Shown in pieces: positions 10,337 to 19,448 of a stretch of DNA of 64,000 nt (position 1 is its first letter; each line of letters begins with the position of its first letter). The stretch lies in assembly GCF_003762835.1 (NCBI RefSeq), contig NZ_RJWA01000014.1, positions 16,750-80,749 of the forward strand. The letters are read 5' to 3'. The notes under the pieces are model-generated. The model worked only from the letters and a program-made list of their open reading frames with translations. It was not told where the DNA came from and did not search any database. Both the position numbers and the translations under genes were made by a program. The stretch comes from Micromonospora sp. HM5-17. GTDB taxonomy: Bacteria; Actinomycetota; Actinomycetes; Mycobacteriales; Micromonosporaceae.

Positions 10337-10870
10337 ATGCCTGACATACGACCCACGGCGGGCTCCGGAGCGTTGGTGCTCAATGCGACCTATGAGCCGC
10401 TGTGTGTCGTTTCAGTGCGTCGAGCCGCGATCCTGATCCTGTCGGCGAAGGCCGTCTGCGTGGCGGACGGGGACGGGGTGCTGCACAGCGCCCGGAGCTC
10501 CCTGCCCGTGCCGTCGGTGGTCCGGCTGACCCACTTCGTCCGGGTGCCGTACCGGACCCACGTCGGGCTCTCCCGCCGGGCCGTCTTCGCCCGGGACAAC
10601 TGGCGCTGCGTCTACTGCCGTGGCCCGGCCGAGACCATCGACCACGTCTTCCCGCGCAGCCGGGGTGGCCGGCACGCCTGGGAGAACGTGGTCGCGGCCT
10701 GCGCCCGGTGCAACCACACCAAGGGGGACAAGACCCCGGCCGAGCTGGGGTGGCGGCTGCCGACCGTGCCCGCCGCGCCCAAGGGGATCGCCTGGCGGGT
10801 GCTCGGGCACCGCGCACCCGACCCGCGCTGGGCCGACTGGCTGGACCTGCGCGAGCCCGAGGCGGCCTGA
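10337..10870 (+). CDS. HNH endonuclease family protein
   Basis: 177 aa protein of the actinobacterial HNH family that begins ALVLNATYEPLCVVSVRRA. The nuclease core is WRCVYCRGPAETIDHVFPRS, then GGRHAWENVVAACARCNHTK: two CxxC zinc-binding pairs, the IDHV catalytic His and the ENVV Asn are all present. The physiological target is unknown; it is a chromosomal housekeeping-type gene rather than a mobile one, and as I recall M. tuberculosis Rv2469c, next to glbO, is the equivalent. ATG at 10337 is chosen over the ATG at 10163 because family members begin with MPDIR-like sequence and GAGGGTGAG precedes it. Confidence 0.88.
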   Translation: MPDIRPTAGSGALVLNATYEPLCVVSVRRAAILILSAKAVCVADGDGVLHSARSSLPVPSVVRLTHFVRVPYRTHVGLSRRAVFARDNWRCVYCRGPAETIDHVFPRSRGGRHAWENVVAACARCNHTKGDKTPAELGWRLPTVPAAPKGIAWRVLGHRAPDPRWADWLDLREPEAA

Positions 10871-10971
10871 TCCGCTGGTACGGCGCGGGGCGGCTGACCC
10901 CACGGCGGAACCGTGGCCGGCTGCTCCCAGGGCTGGTCTGCGGGCGGCTGCCCCGCGTACCGGGTACGACG

Positions 10972-11814
10972 TCACGAGCGGCGAGCCCCGACGAGGGAGG
11001 CGAAGACGACCACGTTGTCGGCGTACCCGACGCTGCCGCCCACCCAGCGCCCGCCGCAGGTGATCAGTCGCAGCGCGGGACGGCTGAAGTCGCCGTAGAC
11101 CCGGTCCACCGGCAGCTGCGACTTGTTGAACCGTTTGACCGAGTTGACCTCGAAGATCGCCACCGTACCGTCCTCCCGGACGATTTCGATCTTGTTGCCC
11201 GGCCGTAGTCCGCTCAGCCCGTGGAAGACGGCCGGGCCGGTGGTGGTGTCGACGTGGCCGACGATCACCGACGGTCCGTACTGGCCCGGGGTCGGGCTGC
11301 GGTCGTACCAGCCCGCCTCGTCGCGCCGGTCGGACGCCGGGACCGCGATGGTGCCGTCCGGCGCGATCCCCACCGGATGCACCGGGGCGTCGAGTCCGAG
11401 CGCCCGGATGCCGATCTCGACCGGCGGGCTCGACGCCAGGACCGGGAACTTCCGGGGCGGCGGCTGCGTACCGAAGAGCATCCCGCTCGGGAGCAGGGTG
11501 ATCCCGGTGACGTACTGCACCCCGAACGCGGTGACCAGGAGCCCGAGCAGCAGCATGAGGACGGGCACCGGCCCGGGCCGGCGCAGGTGCCGTCCGGTCC
11601 GTACGCCCCACCGGCGTGGCCGGGCCGGGGCCACGTCCAGGGTCCCGGGCGGGGTCCCGTCCTGGGGATCCGGGCTGGTGATGCTCGCCGCGGTGGCCTG
11701 GCGGGCGGTCCGGGCCACCACCCGCGCCGCCCGGCGTCGCCACCGGCCGGTGCGGCTCCGCCAGTCGGCGGCCCGGCCCCGCCACGTGCCATCGGCCGTG
11801 GAAGAGCGGGTCAT
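10972..11814 (-). CDS. Class F sortase
   Basis: Membrane-anchored transpeptidase that attaches surface proteins by their C-terminal sorting signal. A long basic cytoplasmic N terminus (to about 80) is followed by one transmembrane helix, VLMLLLGLLVTAFGV, then the sortase barrel. Catalytic His187 lies in VIVGHVDT and Cys253 in LITCGG. The C-terminal strand reads GYADNVVVFA; I expected an Arg shortly after the Cys and only R256 is close, so the third catalytic residue should be checked by alignment. ATG at 11814 follows GGAG. The gene lies just downstream of a small surface-protein gene, its likely substrate. Confidence 0.88.
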   Translation of the reverse strand: MTRSSTADGTWRGRAADWRSRTGRWRRRAARVVARTARQATAASITSPDPQDGTPPGTLDVAPARPRRWGVRTGRHLRRPGPVPVLMLLLGLLVTAFGVQYVTGITLLPSGMLFGTQPPPRKFPVLASSPPVEIGIRALGLDAPVHPVGIAPDGTIAVPASDRRDEAGWYDRSPTPGQYGPSVIVGHVDTTTGPAVFHGLSGLRPGNKIEIVREDGTVAIFEVNSVKRFNKSQLPVDRVYGDFSRPALRLITCGGRWVGGSVGYADNVVVFASLVGARRS

Positions 11815-11975
11815 CTTGGCTCCGAGTCGATGCGAGTCGGTCGGCCGCGCCGGAGCGCTCCGTGGCCCGAGGCCGGGCGCCCCGGTCGGGCGGGCGGTTC
11901 GGACCGGGCTTCCGGTGCGCGCGGGCTGGCCGGTCCGGGCCGGTTCCCGGGTGCGGGCCGTGCGGCCGGTCGGGC

Positions 11976-12497
11976 TCAGCCACCCAGTTCGTTCCGGCGA
12001 CGCTGCCGCCCGAACAGCCCGAAGCCGACCCCGAGCGCGACGACGCCGAGGCCGCCGGCGAGGATCAGCGGGCCGGCGATCCCGCTGGCGGTGCCGCCGC
12101 CACCGGTGGCCGGGCCCTGGCTGCCCTGGCCCATGTTCACCACGGTGAGCGTGGTGGTGGCCCGCTCGTTGTTCGGGCAGTTCAGGTTCACCGCGTACGG
12201 GCCGGGTGCCTTGTTACCCGGGATGGTCACCGCTCCGGTCAGGAATCCGTTGTCGGGACGGACGATCACCCGGCCGAACGCGTCGGAGAGCACCGTCGCC
12301 TGCTGGTTGTTGGCGTTGTCGCAGCTCGCCCGGATGGTGACCCGGGTGCCCACCTGGGCGGTGCTCGGGGTCACCTCCACGAAGGTGTTCGGCCCGGCCC
12401 ACGCCGGCGCGGCGTTCCCGCCCACCGGTCCCGGGACCAGAGCGGTGGCGACGGCGCCCGCGGCGATCGTGCGACCGACGATCTTGGCAGCGTGCAT
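11976..12497 (-). CDS. Secreted protein with C-terminal sorting-like signal; probable sortase substrate
   Basis: 173 aa exported protein. Signal peptide at 1-34 ending near AWAGPNT. A single beta-rich domain follows (FVEVTPSTAQVGTRVTIRAS to TTTLTVV, about 35-120), with two Cys that could form a disulphide (RASCDN and NLNCPN). A Gly-rich linker GQGSQGPATGGGGTA leads into a hydrophobic helix (GPLILAGGLGVVALGVGF) and a basic tail GRQRRR. That is the layout of a sortase substrate, with PATGG in place of a canonical LPXTG. The gene lies 161 bp upstream of the class F sortase on the same strand. GGGGGGAG precedes the ATG. Domain function is unknown. Confidence 0.8.
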   Translation of the reverse strand: MHAAKIVGRTIAAGAVATALVPGPVGGNAAPAWAGPNTFVEVTPSTAQVGTRVTIRASCDNANNQQATVLSDAFGRVIVRPDNGFLTGAVTIPGNKAPGPYAVNLNCPNNERATTTLTVVNMGQGSQGPATGGGGTASGIAGPLILAGGLGVVALGVGFGLFGRQRRRNELGG

Positions 12498-12619
12498 GAC
12501 TCCCCCCTACGGCCCTCCCGGCCGGCCGAGCCGGCCGTGCCCGCGAGGTCGTCCCCGGCGGGTCCGGCGTCGGCCGTGGTGTCCTGAGCCGTGTTCCCAC
12601 CCGGGCGCCGGACACACGC

Positions 12620-12655
12620 GGGGCGCCGGGTCAGGACGGGGCGCCGGGTCAGGAC
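12620..12655. repeat. Two perfect tandem copies of an 18-bp unit
   Basis: The unit is present at 12620-12637 and again at 12638-12655. It spans the stop codon of the Lrp-type gene and repeats its TGA in frame. Probably a replication-slippage product with no function. Confidence 0.8.
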
Positions 12656-13128
12656 GGTGCGGAGCCCGGAGACGGGGGAACGTCCGGTTCGGGGCGGACC
12701 GGCTCCACCGGGTGCCAGGCGAGCGGGCTGGAGAGCACCATCGTGCTCGAGGGCTGCCCGTACGGGGCGAGCCGGTCGATGAACCGCTCAAACGCCTCGA
12801 TCGAGGCGGCCGCGACCTTCAGCAGGCTGCACGCGTCCCCGGTGATCCGGTGGATCTCCAGGACCTCCGGCCACTCCGGCACCTCCGGGTCCCGGAGGAT
12901 GCAGCGCGACCCGTAGCAGGACATCCGGATCATCGCCACCACGGTGCGGCCGGCCCGGGCCAGGTCCACGTGGGCGTGGTATCCGGTGATCACCCCGGCC
13001 TCCTCCAGCCGGCGTACCCGTTCGGCGACCGCCGGCGGTGAGAGGTGGACCCGGCGCGACAGCTCGCTGTAGGAGAGCCGCGCGTCGGCCTGCAACTCCC
13101 GGAGCAGGGACCAGTCCATGTCGTCCAC
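12649..13128 (-). CDS. Lrp/AsnC-family transcriptional regulator
   Basis: 159 aa regulator, probably responding to an amino acid or kynurenine-pathway ligand. N-terminal helix-turn-helix: MDWSLLRELQADARLSYSEL, then SRRVHLSPPAVAERVRRLEE with the recognition helix. The C-terminal RAM ligand domain runs from GYHAHVDLARAGRTVVAMIR to IDRLAPYGQPSSTMVLSSPL. The GTG at 13128 has a textbook AGGAGGT 5 nt upstream, so the longer frame to 13338 is not used. It diverges from kynA across about 200 bp, which makes it the obvious candidate regulator of the tryptophan-degrading pair. Confidence 0.9.
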   Translation of the reverse strand: MDDMDWSLLRELQADARLSYSELSRRVHLSPPAVAERVRRLEEAGVITGYHAHVDLARAGRTVVAMIRMSCYGSRCILRDPEVPEWPEVLEIHRITGDACSLLKVAAASIEAFERFIDRLAPYGQPSSTMVLSSPLAWHPVEPVRPEPDVPPSPGSAPS

Positions 13129-13172
13129 GGGGCACCTCCTCGGTCCGCCGGCGGTCCGGGCCCGCCGTCCAC

Positions 13173-13180
13173 CTTTAAAG
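13173..13180. promoter_or_regulatory. AT-rich palindrome between lrp-type gene and kynA
   Basis: CTTTAAAG, followed by GACGTTAAG, is the only AT-rich patch in the 199-bp divergent region. Lrp-family proteins often bind AT-rich inverted repeats, so this is the best candidate site for the adjacent regulator, and it would overlap the regulator's own promoter. Confidence 0.4.
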
Positions 13181-13327
13181 ACGTTAAGCGATCGGCCCGA
13201 ACCACCGTCGGAGCCGTAACGCCGAGGCCGCCATCGCCGTTGGTTCGACATTCCGTCCGACGCGGCGGCGGAGAGATCATGACCTGGTCGGGTCACCCGG
13301 TCCGGGTCAGGGAAGGGAAGCAAGGCG

Positions 13328-14227
13328 ATGGAGACCATTCAACGGCGACGCGCCGGGCGGCCCCGGATACGGCCCACGAGTCCGGAACAGCGGCTCGCAC
13401 GCGCGGCGGCGAACCGTGGCGAGCCGACCCTGGAGTTCACCGAGCAAACCCCGTACGACGCGTACGTCCGGGCCAGTACCCTGCACAGCCTCCAGCGACC
13501 GCTGAGCCGCGACCCCGGCGAGATGTCGTTCCTGGTGGTCAGCCAGATCATGGAGCTGTACTTCGGCCTGACCTGCTTCGAACTGTGCCAGGCCCGGCTG
13601 CGGCTGCGCGCCGACGACGTCTGGGGAGCCCTCGCGCCGCTGCGCCGCGCCGGACTGCACCTCGAGGGGCTCACCGCCGCCTGGTCCGGGCTGCGCTGGA
13701 TGACCCCGGCCGACTTCAACCAGTTCCGCAACCTGCTCGGCGAGGGCTCCGGGTTCCAGTCCGCGATGTACCGCCAGCTCGAGTTCCTGCTCGGCCTCAA
13801 GTCCGCGCCGCTGGTCCGGCCGTTCCGCCGGCAGCCGGAGGTGTACGCCGAGCTCGTCGAGACGCTGCGCGAGCCGAGCCTCTGGGACGAGGTGATCGCG
13901 CTGCTGGCCCGCCGCGGCCACCCCATTCCGGCCGAGGTGCGGGAGCGCGACTTCTCGGTCGAGGCGGAGCCGAGCCCCGAGGTGACCGCCGCATGGGTGG
14001 AGATCTACGCCGACGCCGGGCCGGACAACCACCTCCGGCTGCTGGGTGAGGCGCTGGTCGTCATCGCCGACCGGTTCGACGAGTGGCGCTACCAACACCT
14101 GAGGGCGGTCCGCCGGACGATGGGCGAGAAGGTCGGCACGGGAGGATCGGCGGGTGCGGCCTGGCTGCGTCGCAGCATGGCCCGGGAGGTCTTCCCGGAG
14201 TTGTGGGCGGCGCGGACCGAGATGTGA
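13328..14227 (+). CDS. kynA: Tryptophan 2,3-dioxygenase
   Basis: Haem enzyme that opens the indole ring of L-tryptophan to N-formylkynurenine, the first step of the kynurenine route. 299 aa, entirely helical. Family segments: PYDAYVRASTLHSLQRPLS at the N terminus, FLVVSQIMELYFGL (substrate pocket), TPADFNQFRNLLGEGSGFQS, and the C-terminal EWRYQHLRAVRRTMGEKVG, in which His257 should be the haem ligand. ATG at 13328 has AGGGAAG upstream. kynU follows 49 nt later; no formamidase gene (kynB) is next to them, so formylkynurenine must be hydrolysed by an enzyme encoded elsewhere. Confidence 0.94.
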   Translation: METIQRRRAGRPRIRPTSPEQRLARAAANRGEPTLEFTEQTPYDAYVRASTLHSLQRPLSRDPGEMSFLVVSQIMELYFGLTCFELCQARLRLRADDVWGALAPLRRAGLHLEGLTAAWSGLRWMTPADFNQFRNLLGEGSGFQSAMYRQLEFLLGLKSAPLVRPFRRQPEVYAELVETLREPSLWDEVIALLARRGHPIPAEVRERDFSVEAEPSPEVTAAWVEIYADAGPDNHLRLLGEALVVIADRFDEWRYQHLRAVRRTMGEKVGTGGSAGAAWLRRSMAREVFPELWAARTEM

Positions 14228-14276
14228 CGGGTCGGGCGGCCGGGCCGGGGATCGAGGGAACGGAGGCGAGGAGAGC

Positions 14277-15563
14277 ATGACCATTCCGGGCGAGGAGGCC
14301 GCGCGCCGGCTCGACGAGGCGGACCCCGGCCACCGGCACCTGTTCCACGTGCCGCCGGCCGAGGGCGGCCGGTACGCCGAGGCGGCGTACCTGGTCGGGA
14401 ACTCGCTCGGGTTGCCGCCCCGGGCCGTCCGCGCCGACCTGCTGGCGGAGCTGGACGCCTGGGCCACCAAGGGGGTCACCGGGCACTTCACCGGCCCTCG
14501 CCCCTGGGTGCCGTACGTCCGCCTGCTGACCGCGCCGAGCGCCCGGCTGGTCGGGGCGCTGCCGGAGGAGACCGTGGTGATGAACTCGCTCACGGTCAAC
14601 CTGCACCTGCTGATGGTCTCGTTCTACCGGCCGACGGCCGGTCGGGACCGGATCGTGGTCGAGGACGCCGCGTTCCCGTCGGACAGCTACGCCGTCCGCA
14701 GCCAGGCCCGCCACCACGGGCTCGACCCGGACGAGGTCGTGGTGCGGCTGCGGCCCCGTCCCGGCGAGGAGACGCTGCGTACCGAGGACGTGGTCGGGTA
14801 CCTCGAACGGGAGGGCCACCGGGTGGCGCTGGTCCTGCTCGGCGGAATCAACTACCTCACCGGGGAACTGCTGGACATCCCGGCGATCACCGAGGCGGGG
14901 CACCGGGCCGGCGCGCTGGTCGGCTGGGACCTCGCCCACGCCGTCGGCAACGTGCCGCTCGCGTTGCACGACTGGGGCGTCGACTTCGCCGCCTGGTGCA
15001 CGTACAAGTACCTCAACTCCGGACCCGGGGCGCTGGCCGGGGCGTTCGTCCACGAACGGCACCTCGCCGACCCGGCGATCAACCGCTTCGAGGGCTGGTG
15101 GGGCACGGACGAGGCGACCCGGTTCGAGATGGCGCCGGTCTCCCGCCCTCCGGCCACCGCGGAGGCCTGGCAGATCTCCAACCCGCCCGTGCTGGCGATG
15201 GCGCCGATCCGGACCTCGTTGGCGATCTTCGACGAGGTGGGGATGCCCGCGCTGCGGGCCCGGAGCCTCCGGCTGACGGGGTATCTCGAGCGGCTGCTCG
15301 ACGAGATCATCCCGACCCGGCCGCTCACCGTGCTCACCCCACGCGACCCGGAGCGCCGGGGCTGCCAGCTCTCGGTCCGGGTGGGCGCGGGCGGCGCGGC
15401 GGCGCTGACCAAGCGCCTCGCCCACGAGTACGGCGTGCTGGTCGACGACCGCGAGCCGGACGTGATCCGGCTGGCCCCGGTGCCGTTGTACTCGACGTAC
15501 CACGACTGCTGGCGGGCGGTCGACGCGCTGGCGGACCTGGTGGCGGAGACCGGCCGGGGCTGA
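14277..15563 (+). CDS. kynU: Kynureninase
   Basis: PLP enzyme that cleaves L-kynurenine to anthranilate and L-alanine. 428 aa, fold type I aminotransferase. Visible: AAYLVGNSLGLPPRAV near the N terminus, the phosphate-binding MNSLTVNLHLLM, GWDLAHAVGN with the Asp that contacts the pyridine nitrogen, and WCTYKYLNSGPG with the Schiff-base Lys244. Start ATG at 14277 after GAGGCGAGGAG. Together with kynA it converts tryptophan to anthranilate, feeding either catabolism or secondary metabolism. Confidence 0.94.
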   Translation: MTIPGEEAARRLDEADPGHRHLFHVPPAEGGRYAEAAYLVGNSLGLPPRAVRADLLAELDAWATKGVTGHFTGPRPWVPYVRLLTAPSARLVGALPEETVVMNSLTVNLHLLMVSFYRPTAGRDRIVVEDAAFPSDSYAVRSQARHHGLDPDEVVVRLRPRPGEETLRTEDVVGYLEREGHRVALVLLGGINYLTGELLDIPAITEAGHRAGALVGWDLAHAVGNVPLALHDWGVDFAAWCTYKYLNSGPGALAGAFVHERHLADPAINRFEGWWGTDEATRFEMAPVSRPPATAEAWQISNPPVLAMAPIRTSLAIFDEVGMPALRARSLRLTGYLERLLDEIIPTRPLTVLTPRDPERRGCQLSVRVGAGGAAALTKRLAHEYGVLVDDREPDVIRLAPVPLYSTYHDCWRAVDALADLVAETGRG

Positions 15564-15782
15564 CGGTCGACGGGCGGGAAGACCCGGCGCGGCGTTCGCC
15601 CGCGGGTGGGCGGGACACCGGTTCCGGCAACGAGGGCGTGCCCCGGGACACCGGGTGCCGGGCACCCTCGGTGACGGTGACGCGACACGCCGACTGATCG
15701 ACGGTCGTCGCATGCAACGGTCGGTCGGTACAGAGTGTCTTCTATATGGCCGGGAAACGTCAGAACCGGTACAGGAGGACAC

Positions 15783-18700
15783 ATGGCAACACGATCGGCA
15801 AGGTGGGGCGGCGGTCTGGTGACCGCCGCCCTTCTCGTATCGCTCGGCGGTCTGGCCGGGGCGGGACCGGCGGGCGCGGCGCCCGGGACGGTCGCCGGTA
15901 CCGCCGCGGCGGCCGACCCGACCCGCTCGCCCGCCGGGGCGACCCGGTCGGTGACGCTGGTCACCGGGGACCGGATCACGGTCGGCGCCAACGGCCAGGC
16001 CCTCGTCCGGCCGGGCCCCGGCCGGGCCGGCGTCCCGATGCAGGTGCTGCGGCGCGACGGGCACCTGCACGTGGTGCCGGCCGATGCCGCCCCCCTGCTG
16101 CGATCCGGCCGGGTCGACGCCCGGCTCTTCGACGTGACCACCCTGCTCGAGTTCGGCTACGACGACCGCCGAGGCGACCTTCCGTTGATCCTCACCGCCG
16201 GGGCCGGCGGCGCGGCCCGGGGCAGCGCGCTCGCCCGGGCGCGGGGCGCCGAGGTGGTCCGGGAGCTGCCGGCCGTCGGCGGGACGGCGATCCGCGCCGC
16301 CAAGCCGCGCCTGGCCGACCTGTGGCGAAGCATCGCCGACGGGGCGGGGAGCGCGGGCCTGCGCGGCGGCCTCACCGGCGTCTGGCTCGACGGTCTGCGG
16401 AAGCCGACCCTGGAGCACAGCGTGCCGCAGATCGGCGCCCCCGCCGCGTGGCAGGACGGGTACGACGGCACCGGCGTCACGGTCGCGGTGCTGGACACCG
16501 GGATCGACGCCGACCACCCGGACCTCGCCGGCCAGGTGGTCGGCCGGGCGAACTTCACGGAGGGGAACGAGGACGACCGGGACCTGGTTGGACACGGCAC
16601 CCACGTCGCCGCCACCATCGCCGGCACCGGGGCCGCCTCCGGCGGCCGGAACCGGGGGGTGGCGCCCGGCGCGAGACTGCTGGACGGCAAGGTCTGCTTC
16701 GTGCGCGGCTGCGCCGAGTCGTGGATTCTGGCCGGCATGCAGTGGGCCGCCGAGCAGGGCGCCGCGGTGGTCAACATGAGTCTGGGCGGACCGGACACGC
16801 CCGCGGTGGACCCGATCGAGGCCGCCGTGGAGAGCCTCACCGACCGGTACGGCACCCTCTTCGTGATCAGCGCCGGCAACAGCGGCGAGGACGGCACGAT
16901 CTCGTCTCCGGCCAGCGCCGACGCCGCCCTCGCGGTGGGCGCCGTCGACCGCGACGACACCCTCGCCGACTTCTCCAGCCGCGGTCCGCGCGTCGGCGAC
17001 GCCGGGCTCAAGCCGGACCTCACCGCCCCCGGGGTGGGTATCGTCGCCGCCCGCAGCTCGGACGCCTTCCCCGACGAGTCCGACCCGTACGTCGCCGCCT
17101 CCGGCACCTCCATGGCGGCACCGCACGTCACCGGCGCGGCGGCGATCCTCGCCCAGCGACAGCCGGGGTGGCGGGGACCGGCGCTGAAGGCCGCCCTGAT
17201 GGCGTCCGCGGTGCCGAACCCCGAGCTGAGCGTGTTCGCCCAGGGCGCCGGCCGGGTCGACGTGGCCCGGGCGGTCGCCCAGACCGTCGCCGCCGACCCG
17301 CCGAGCGTCAGCCTCGGCCGGCAGTACTGGCCGCACCACGACGACGCCCCGGTGAGCCGGACCATCACGTACGCCAACAGCGGCGCCACCGCGGTGACGC
17401 TCGACCTCTCGTTCGCGGTGACCGGACCGGCGGGGACGCCGGCCCCGGCCGGAATGTTCACGGTGAGCCCGGCGACGGTGACGGTGCCGGCCGGCGGCAC
17501 CGCCGAGGTGACCGTCACCGCCGACACCCGGGTCTCCGCGCCGGACGGCTACTACACCGGCCGGCTGGTCGGCAGCGTCGACGGCGCGGCGGTGGTGGGG
17601 ACGCCGCTGGCGATCGACCGCGAGGTGGAGAGCTACGACGTCACCGTCCGACACCTGGACCGCACCGGTGCCCCGACGGTCGAGCACCGGACCGTGCTCT
17701 TCACCGACGACAACCTCGGCGCGTACGACGTCTTCTCTGACGACGGCACCGCGACGCTGCGGCTGCCCAAGGGCCGTTACGCGCTGCTGAGCTTCGTCGC
17801 CGAGGCGCCGCCGGAGGACCCGGATCCGATCCGGCCGGCGTACCAGACCAGCCTGCTGGCGCAGCCCGCCATCGAGGTCACCGCGCCGACAACCCTGACC
17901 GTGGACGCCCGCGAGGCCGGGGAGGTCTCGGTCACCGTGCCCCGGCCGGACGCCGAGATGGTCTTCGCCGAGGTCAGTGTCACCGTGGAGCGGCCGGAGG
18001 CCAGCGCCGGCTTCAGCCTGCTCGGTGGGCCCGGCAACAGGCTCTATGTCGGACGGCTCGGCGACCGGCCCACCGACGGGTTCCTCAGCCGGGTCGCGGG
18101 AATCTGGGCGAAACTGGACGCGGAGGGCTCGCCGAGCGACAGCCCGTTTCGTTACCACCTGACCTGGGCGCAGCCCGGCACCATCCTCACCGGCTTCACC
18201 CGCGCCGTCCGCGAGGCCGAGCTGGCCACCGTCCGGTCGCGGTACGCCCGGCACGTCACCGACGCCGACTCCGGCGCCTGGACCAGCGAGTTCGGAATCC
18301 TGCCCGGGATCTCCGAGGAGGGCTGGTCGCTGCTGATCCCGTTCACCACGCCGCTGGCCCGGACGGAGTACTTCAACACCGACGACGGCCTCCGGTGGGA
18401 CCGCTACTTCGAGGAGTGGGTCCGGGACGGGGAGGGCTGGGAACAGACCGTCGCGTTCCAGCAGGCAACGGGTGTGACGTACCGGCGCGGGACGGTGACC
18501 CGGGAGCAGTGGAACCAGGGTGTCTTCGGCCCGACCCTGGCCGAGCCCATCTCGCCGGAGGACTGGGTCAGCCGGGTCGGCAACCAGCTCTACGTGGCGC
18601 CGCCGATGTTCGGCGACGGCGCCGGCCGCCCCGGCGGCTCGCTCGCCGAGTCGGTGTCGCTGGCCCTGTACCGCAACGGCACGAAGATCGGCGAGATCGA

Positions 18701-19172
18701 CCAGCTCGGTGAGATCTTCGACGTGCCGGCCGAGACCGCGGACTACCGGATCGAGGCGACGGCGACCCGGGGCGCCCCCTTCACGGTCTCCACCCGGGTG
18801 GAGGCGGTCTGGTCCTTCCGATCCGGGTACGTCGGGGACGACCCGGTACGACTGCCGCTGGCCACGGTCCGGTTCAGCCCGCCGCTGGACCAGGAGAACG
18901 CCGCCCCGGCCGGACGGCTGTTCGCGATCCCGGTCGCCGTGCTCGGCCAGCCCGGATCCGCGGCCCCGCGCATCCGGTCGCTGGCGGTCGAGGTCTCGTA
19001 CGACGACGGCCGGACCTGGCGCCGGGCCACGGTCGTCGCGGTTGGCGGGACCGGTGTGGTGCTGCTGCGCCACCCGAAGGGGGCCGACTTCGTCTCGCTT
19101 CGGGCCACCGCCACCGACCGGGCGGGCACCAGCGTCCGGCAGACGGTGATCCGGGCCTACGCGCTCCGGTGA
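15783..19172 (+). CDS. Secreted subtilisin-like serine protease (S8), large
   Basis: 1129 aa exported protease. Signal peptide at about 1-35 with cleavage near AGAAPG. A pro-region precedes the S8 domain, in which the triad is Asp238 (VAVLDTGID), His271 (GHGTHVA) and Ser443 (GTSMAAPH); the oxyanion Asn is in SAGNSGE. After about residue 500 come beta-sandwich segments (SYANSGATAVTLDLS-like, then the region around residues 600-1129) of unknown role, probably substrate or wall binding. ATG at 15783 has AGGAGG upstream; an ATG at 15735 lacks one. It stands alone between kynU and the ctaJ-like gene. Confidence 0.93.
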   Translation: MATRSARWGGGLVTAALLVSLGGLAGAGPAGAAPGTVAGTAAAADPTRSPAGATRSVTLVTGDRITVGANGQALVRPGPGRAGVPMQVLRRDGHLHVVPADAAPLLRSGRVDARLFDVTTLLEFGYDDRRGDLPLILTAGAGGAARGSALARARGAEVVRELPAVGGTAIRAAKPRLADLWRSIADGAGSAGLRGGLTGVWLDGLRKPTLEHSVPQIGAPAAWQDGYDGTGVTVAVLDTGIDADHPDLAGQVVGRANFTEGNEDDRDLVGHGTHVAATIAGTGAASGGRNRGVAPGARLLDGKVCFVRGCAESWILAGMQWAAEQGAAVVNMSLGGPDTPAVDPIEAAVESLTDRYGTLFVISAGNSGEDGTISSPASADAALAVGAVDRDDTLADFSSRGPRVGDAGLKPDLTAPGVGIVAARSSDAFPDESDPYVAASGTSMAAPHVTGAAAILAQRQPGWRGPALKAALMASAVPNPELSVFAQGAGRVDVARAVAQTVAADPPSVSLGRQYWPHHDDAPVSRTITYANSGATAVTLDLSFAVTGPAGTPAPAGMFTVSPATVTVPAGGTAEVTVTADTRVSAPDGYYTGRLVGSVDGAAVVGTPLAIDREVESYDVTVRHLDRTGAPTVEHRTVLFTDDNLGAYDVFSDDGTATLRLPKGRYALLSFVAEAPPEDPDPIRPAYQTSLLAQPAIEVTAPTTLTVDAREAGEVSVTVPRPDAEMVFAEVSVTVERPEASAGFSLLGGPGNRLYVGRLGDRPTDGFLSRVAGIWAKLDAEGSPSDSPFRYHLTWAQPGTILTGFTRAVREAELATVRSRYARHVTDADSGAWTSEFGILPGISEEGWSLLIPFTTPLARTEYFNTDDGLRWDRYFEEWVRDGEGWEQTVAFQQATGVTYRRGTVTREQWNQGVFGPTLAEPISPEDWVSRVGNQLYVAPPMFGDGAGRPGGSLAESVSLALYRNGTKIGEIDQLGEIFDVPAETADYRIEATATRGAPFTVSTRVEAVWSFRSGYVGDDPVRLPLATVRFSPPLDQENAAPAGRLFAIPVAVLGQPGSAAPRIRSLAVEVSYDDGRTWRRATVVAVGGTGVVLLRHPKGADFVSLRATATDRAGTSVRQTVIRAYALR

Positions 19173-19448
19173 GGGGGTAGCCGTACCGCGGTCCGGTGGG
19201 GTCGGTGGTGTGCGCCGGCCCCACCGGACCCGCCGGACCTGTCAGCCCTCGCCGGCCCCGCCGAGGTCGCGGAGCCGGCCGAGGTCGCCGGAGCCGGGCG
19301 CCACCTCGGGTGGGGCGGGGCGGGATGCGGCACCCCGAGATCAGGCGGGTGTCGCTTTCCGCTACCGTGAACGAAGACTGGATCGGGCGGCCGACGGGCT
19401 GTCACGCCGCCTGGCCGGGCACGATGATCCCGTTGTCGCCTGGGGGCG

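Noticed and set aside
14061..19073. 1670-codon open frame on the minus strand
   Set aside because: It lies antisense to kynU and the subtilase and is an artefact of GC-rich third positions; its protein is low complexity (Arg/Gly/Asp/Val) with no motif.
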